A DNA stretch of 64,000 nucleotides. Source: Paenibacillus sp. MMS18-CY102 (GTDB lineage: Bacteria > Bacillota > Bacilli > Paenibacillales > Paenibacillaceae). The notes under the pieces are model-generated. The model did no database searches and was not told the origin of the DNA. It was given only the letters and a program-made list of their open reading frames with translations. Below are positions 60,921-64,000 of the stretch, one piece after another (position 1 is the stretch's first letter; each line of letters starts with the position of its first letter). The translations under genes and the position numbers were made by a program. The stretch covers positions 1 through 64,000 of the forward strand of contig NZ_WSTC01000004.1 in NCBI RefSeq assembly GCF_009789195.1, given 5' to 3'.

Positions 60921-61934
60921 TTAACGCTGAAACAGCTCGATAAAGACAGCCGTTACGAATACATTCGCCAGCGACAGCGGAAGCAGCACCTTCCAGCCTA
61001 GCCCCATCAGTTGGTCGACACGGATGCGCGGCAGCGTAGCCCGTATCCAGAACAAGAAAAAGACGATAAACGCAAACTTTAACCCGAACCAGATGATGCC
61101 TGGCACAAAATCAAGAAACGGTGCCGGCGCATGCCAGCCGCCTAGAAACAGCGTCGTCGCAAGCCCAGCAATCGCATAAACGTACACATATTCCGTTAGC
61201 ATGAAGAACGCAAAGCGAAAGCCGCTATACTCCACATGGTAGCCCGCGACAAGCTCCGATTCCGCTTCTGGCAGGTCGAACGGCGTCCGGTTCAACTCCG
61301 ACACTGCTGCCACGATGAAGACGGCGAAGCCGATGATCTGCGGAAGGAAATTCCAGTCCCAGAACCAGCCGCCGGACTGCCCATCGACGATCCCTCGCAA
61401 ATTGAGCGTCCCGCTCATCATAATGACGCCCGTTACCGAGATGACAAGCGGCACCTCGTAGCTGATCATCTGTGCAGCCGAGCGCATCCCGCCGAGCAGC
61501 GCGTACTTGTTGTTGGACGCCCAGCCGCCGAGCACAATCGCAAGCGTCGAAATGCCGGATAACGCTACATAATAGAGCAGCCCCACGTTCAGGTCAGCAA
61601 AATAAAGCTTTTGCGTATACGGGATAACAGCCAGTACCGCAAACGAAGGAACAAAAGCCAGCACTGGCGCGAGCATGAACAGCGCCCGGTCCGCTTTGCG
61701 GGGAATCGTATCCTCCTTAATGAGCAGCTTTAAAATATCAGCAACCGACTGCAACAGGCCAAGCGGCCCTACCCGATTCGGCCCGATCCTGTATTGCATC
61801 CAGCCAATAACCTTCCGTTCAAAGTAGATGGCATAGGTAACAAACCCAAGCACGGCGAGCATGAGCACGACGCCCCAGAGGAAGATGATGAGGGCTGTGC
61901 TCCAAGTCATAGGTGAAGCAAGCAGCGCGCCCAT
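60921..61934 (-). CDS. nuoH: NADH dehydrogenase-like complex subunit H
   Basis: A 337-residue quinone-site subunit starting at ATG 61932-61934, which overlaps the nuoD stop (TGATG) behind GGGGAGGTGG. Eight membrane segments are evident. FERKVIGWMQYRIGPNRVGPLGLLQ, LNRTPFDLPEAESELVAGYH (conserved acidic quinone funnel) and LFWIRATLPRIRVDQLMGL are typical. The protein ties the quinone cavity to the membrane arm. One upstream TTG gives a two-residue longer variant, less likely. Confidence 0.95.
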   Translation of the reverse strand: MGALLASPMTWSTALIIFLWGVVLMLAVLGFVTYAIYFERKVIGWMQYRIGPNRVGPLGLLQSVADILKLLIKEDTIPRKADRALFMLAPVLAFVPSFAVLAVIPYTQKLYFADLNVGLLYYVALSGISTLAIVLGGWASNNKYALLGGMRSAAQMISYEVPLVISVTGVIMMSGTLNLRGIVDGQSGGWFWDWNFLPQIIGFAVFIVAAVSELNRTPFDLPEAESELVAGYHVEYSGFRFAFFMLTEYVYVYAIAGLATTLFLGGWHAPAPFLDFVPGIIWFGLKFAFIVFFLFWIRATLPRIRVDQLMGLGWKVLLPLSLANVFVTAVFIELFQR

Positions 61935-63040
61935 CAGCAATCCACCTCCCCAACGACAATGTCGATGCCGCCCAGTATCGTAATGAGGTTCGTCATCGTT
62001 TCCCCGACAAGCAGCTTCGGCAAAATCTGAAGGTTCACGAACGAGGGCCGCCGAAACTTGAGCCTATATGGCTCCGCTTTGCCCTTGGACACGATGTGGC
62101 AGCCAATTTCCCCTCGGGGCGATTCGATGCTCACATAAACTTCGCCCGCAGGCGGCCGAATGGCGCGCGGCACTTTGCCCATCGTCTCTCCGCCGGATGG
62201 GAACTGCTCCAACGCCTGCCGCAGAATGCGAAGGCTCTGCCGGATTTCTTCTAATCGCAGCACGTAACGGTCATAGCAGTCGCCGTTCGTGCCAACGGGG
62301 ATATCAAATTCGAATCGGTCATATAAGCTGTACGGCTCCTTGCGCCGCAGGTCCCATTGCACGCCGGTGCAGCGGAGGTTAGCGCCAGACAAGCCGTAGC
62401 TGATTGCCGTATCGGCATCATAGCGGCCGACGCCGCGAATGCGCGCGAGAAAAATTTCGTTGCCTGACACCAGCCGGTCATACTCCTCCAGCTTCTGCTC
62501 CATGTAGGGCACAAACTCCCGCACCTTATCGAGCCAGCCGGGCGGCGCGTCCCATTTCACCCCGCCGACACGCATGTAGTTGTAAGTCAGCCTTGCGCCG
62601 CACAGCTCATTGAACAGCTGCACAATCGTCTCGCGATCCCGGAAGGCGTATAGAAAAGGGCTCATTGCGCCGATATCGAGCAAATACGTGCCCCACCAAA
62701 CCAGATGGCTCGCAACGCGCTGCAGCTCCATTACAATCAGCCGCAGAAACTCCGCACGCTCCGGCACTTCAAGACCCATCATCTTCTCAACCGCATGGCA
62801 AAGCACGTAATTATTCGTCATTGCCGACACATAGTCCATCCGGTCGGTGTACGGAATAATTTGCGTGAAATTCAGGTTCTCAGCCAGCTTCTCTGTTCCG
62901 CGATGCAAATAGCCCATTACAGGGATCGCTTCGGTAATGACTTCCCCGTCCAGCTTCACGATAATCCGAAACACGCCGTGCGTGCTCGGATGCTGCGGGC
63001 CTACGTTGAGCAGCAGCTCCTCTGTTCGAATTGCGCCCAT
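61934..63040 (-). CDS. nuoD: NADH dehydrogenase-like complex subunit D (49-kDa type)
   Basis: A 368-residue soluble subunit descended from [NiFe] hydrogenase large chains. VGPQHPSTHGVFRIIVKLDGE holds the quinone-site His, followed by GYLHRGTEKLAE, LCHAVEKMMGLEVPERAEFLR and the C-terminal DIVVGEVDC typical of the family. It binds quinone with NuoB and NuoH. NuoC is separate here, not fused to NuoD. ATG is 2 nt from the nuoC stop and preceded by GGAGGTG. Confidence 0.96.
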   Translation of the reverse strand: MGAIRTEELLLNVGPQHPSTHGVFRIIVKLDGEVITEAIPVMGYLHRGTEKLAENLNFTQIIPYTDRMDYVSAMTNNYVLCHAVEKMMGLEVPERAEFLRLIVMELQRVASHLVWWGTYLLDIGAMSPFLYAFRDRETIVQLFNELCGARLTYNYMRVGGVKWDAPPGWLDKVREFVPYMEQKLEEYDRLVSGNEIFLARIRGVGRYDADTAISYGLSGANLRCTGVQWDLRRKEPYSLYDRFEFDIPVGTNGDCYDRYVLRLEEIRQSLRILRQALEQFPSGGETMGKVPRAIRPPAGEVYVSIESPRGEIGCHIVSKGKAEPYRLKFRRPSFVNLQILPKLLVGETMTNLITILGGIDIVVGEVDC

Positions 63041-63042
63041 GG

Positions 63043-63645
63043 CTACACCTCCGGATCCAACGGCTCGTAGTCTTTGCGCAGTGGATAGCCAACCCAGTCG
63101 TCCGGCATCATAATGCGGCGCATATCGGGATGCCCCTTGAATTGGACGCCTAACAGATCATAAATTTCGCGTTCATTCCAATTCGCTGTCTCCCAGACAG
63201 GCGTAACGGAATCAACGATTGGATCTTGGCGGTCTGCACGCGCTTTAATCGTATAATTCTCGCCTGTTTCCAAGTTAACAAGATGGTACACGACTTCCAG
63301 ATGCGTCTCGTAGTCAACGCCCGACACATTGCGCAGGTAACGGCAGCTTAGCGATGCGTGATCCTTGAACAGCTCTGCCGTCCGCAGCAAATATTCCGGC
63401 CGGACGATAAGGGTCGGCGCTTCCGAGCCCAGCTCATTGACGTAAGCCTCTTCAATCGCGTCCTCGCCCACCGCTTCACGGATGAGCGCGACTGCCTCGT
63501 CCAGCAGCGGCTGAAGCGGGGAAGCCGGTTTGGGCTCAGCTGCTGGCTCGCCAGCTTCAGCAGGCGGCACTGCCGAACCATCTGGCGATACCGCAGCGCT
63601 TGCCCTTGGACGCTGCGGTTTTTCGATTGGCGTATCTTCACTCAT
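63043..63645 (-). CDS. nuoC: NADH dehydrogenase-like complex subunit C
   Basis: A 200-residue soluble subunit of the hydrophilic arm. The first 45 residues are a Pro/Ala/Glu-rich low-complexity extension that NuoC of many species lacks. The folded part (about 50-200) has the 30-kDa signature NWNEREIYDLLGVQFKGHPDMRRIMMPDDWVGYP. It scaffolds NuoD and NuoI. ATG lies 3 nt from the nuoB stop. The core is normal in length. Confidence 0.92.
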   Translation of the reverse strand: MSEDTPIEKPQRPRASAAVSPDGSAVPPAEAGEPAAEPKPASPLQPLLDEAVALIREAVGEDAIEEAYVNELGSEAPTLIVRPEYLLRTAELFKDHASLSCRYLRNVSGVDYETHLEVVYHLVNLETGENYTIKARADRQDPIVDSVTPVWETANWNEREIYDLLGVQFKGHPDMRRIMMPDDWVGYPLRKDYEPLDPEV

Positions 63646-63648
63646 GCT

Positions 63649-64000
63649 TTAATTCACCTGCTTCCCGGTTTTGGCTTCGTAGCGAATTTTCTCCTGCAGC
63701 TTGTTAATGCCATAGATCAGCGCCGCCGGGCTCGGAGGGCAGCCTGGAATATAGACATCGACCGGCACGATCTGGTCGACTCCTTTAATAACGGCGTACG
63801 ATTTCACATAAGGCCCGCCTGCCGTTGCGCAGGAGCCCATCGCAATGACCCACTTAGGCTCCGGCATTTGATCGTATAAGCGGCGAAGCAGTGGCCCCAT
63901 CTTCTTCGTCACTGTGCCCGCCACAATCATCACATCCGCTTGGCGGGGCGATGTACGGAACATCACCCCGAACCGGTCCAAATCATAATGGGAGGCTCCC
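63649..64000 (-). CDS. nuoB: NADH dehydrogenase-like complex subunit B, 5-prime end beyond window
   Basis: The gene is cut by the right edge. The visible 116 codons begin in frame ([20 protein letters not shown]), so the apparent TTG start at 63981 is internal. The full protein is usually about 160-180 residues. [11 protein letters not shown] and the PGCPPSP loop carry two of the N2-cluster cysteines; the CC pair is expected in the missing part. NuoB holds the last [4Fe-4S] cluster before quinone. Followed closely by nuoC. Confidence 0.94.
   Translation of the reverse strand, partial: GASHYDLDRFGVMFRTSPRQADVMIVAGTVTKKMGPLLRRLYDQMPEPKWVIAMGSCATAGGPYVKSYAVIKGVDQIVPVDVYIPGCPPSPAALIYGINKLQEKIRYEAKTGKQVN

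Overview
The window reads as chromosomal DNA of a spore-forming, flagellated, Gram-positive bacterium of the Paenibacillaceae type. The evidence is the sporulation genes (an alpha/beta SASP, spoIID, a spoIIQ-like gene, spoIIID), degS-degU, the order murA / spoIID / spoIIQ / spoIIID / mbl / flhO / flhP, several very large SLH-domain surface proteins, and a csaB gene for pyruvylated wall polymer. All genus-level statements are inference from gene content; no database was searched. Almost every gene lies on the minus strand. The plus-strand genes are a Big_2 repeat protein (35971-38139), a lipoprotein (48009-48776) and a possible 14-residue peptide (16541-16585).

Layout from left to right. 1-575: start of a gene cut by the window edge, possibly comFA, with a GC-rich run of hairpins. 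813-5134: an ECF sigma / anti-sigma / two-membrane-protein operon plus a short glycosyltransferase-like gene. 5296-7237: degU and degS. 7359-27203: a cell-surface block (NAGPA/stalk protein, SLH-Ig protein, unknown exported proteins, an S-layer protein, a second SLH giant) interrupted by metK and a SASP gene. 27403-34465: wall-polymer genes (tagO, tagA-like, csaB, a DUF5693-type membrane protein, phosphoglucomutase). 34575-35761: fabZ and pgsA. 38252-44287: an EpuA-like gene, flhP, flhO, mbl, spoIIID, spoIIQ-like, spoIID. 44437-48776: a MacB-type ABC exporter with adaptor and a divergent lipoprotein. 48901-54052: murA, a ywzB-like gene and an SLH-anchored subtilase. 54465-64000: a complex I operon nuoN-M-L-K-J-I-H-D-C-B, running off the right edge.

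How the genes fit together (inference): tagO, the TagA-like protein, CsaB and the DUF5693 protein would build and pyruvylate the secondary wall polymer on which the SLH proteins (10308, 19942, 23127 and 51029 genes) dock. PgcA supplies hexose-1-phosphate precursors. The nuo operon lacks nuoE, F and G in the visible part, so an alternative electron input is likely. The less familiar elements are the sigma-factor operon beside degU, the macB-like cassette between murA and spoIID with its low-complexity adaptor and lipoprotein, and several inverted repeats in leader regions (S-layer gene, murA, the 7359-10097 gene).
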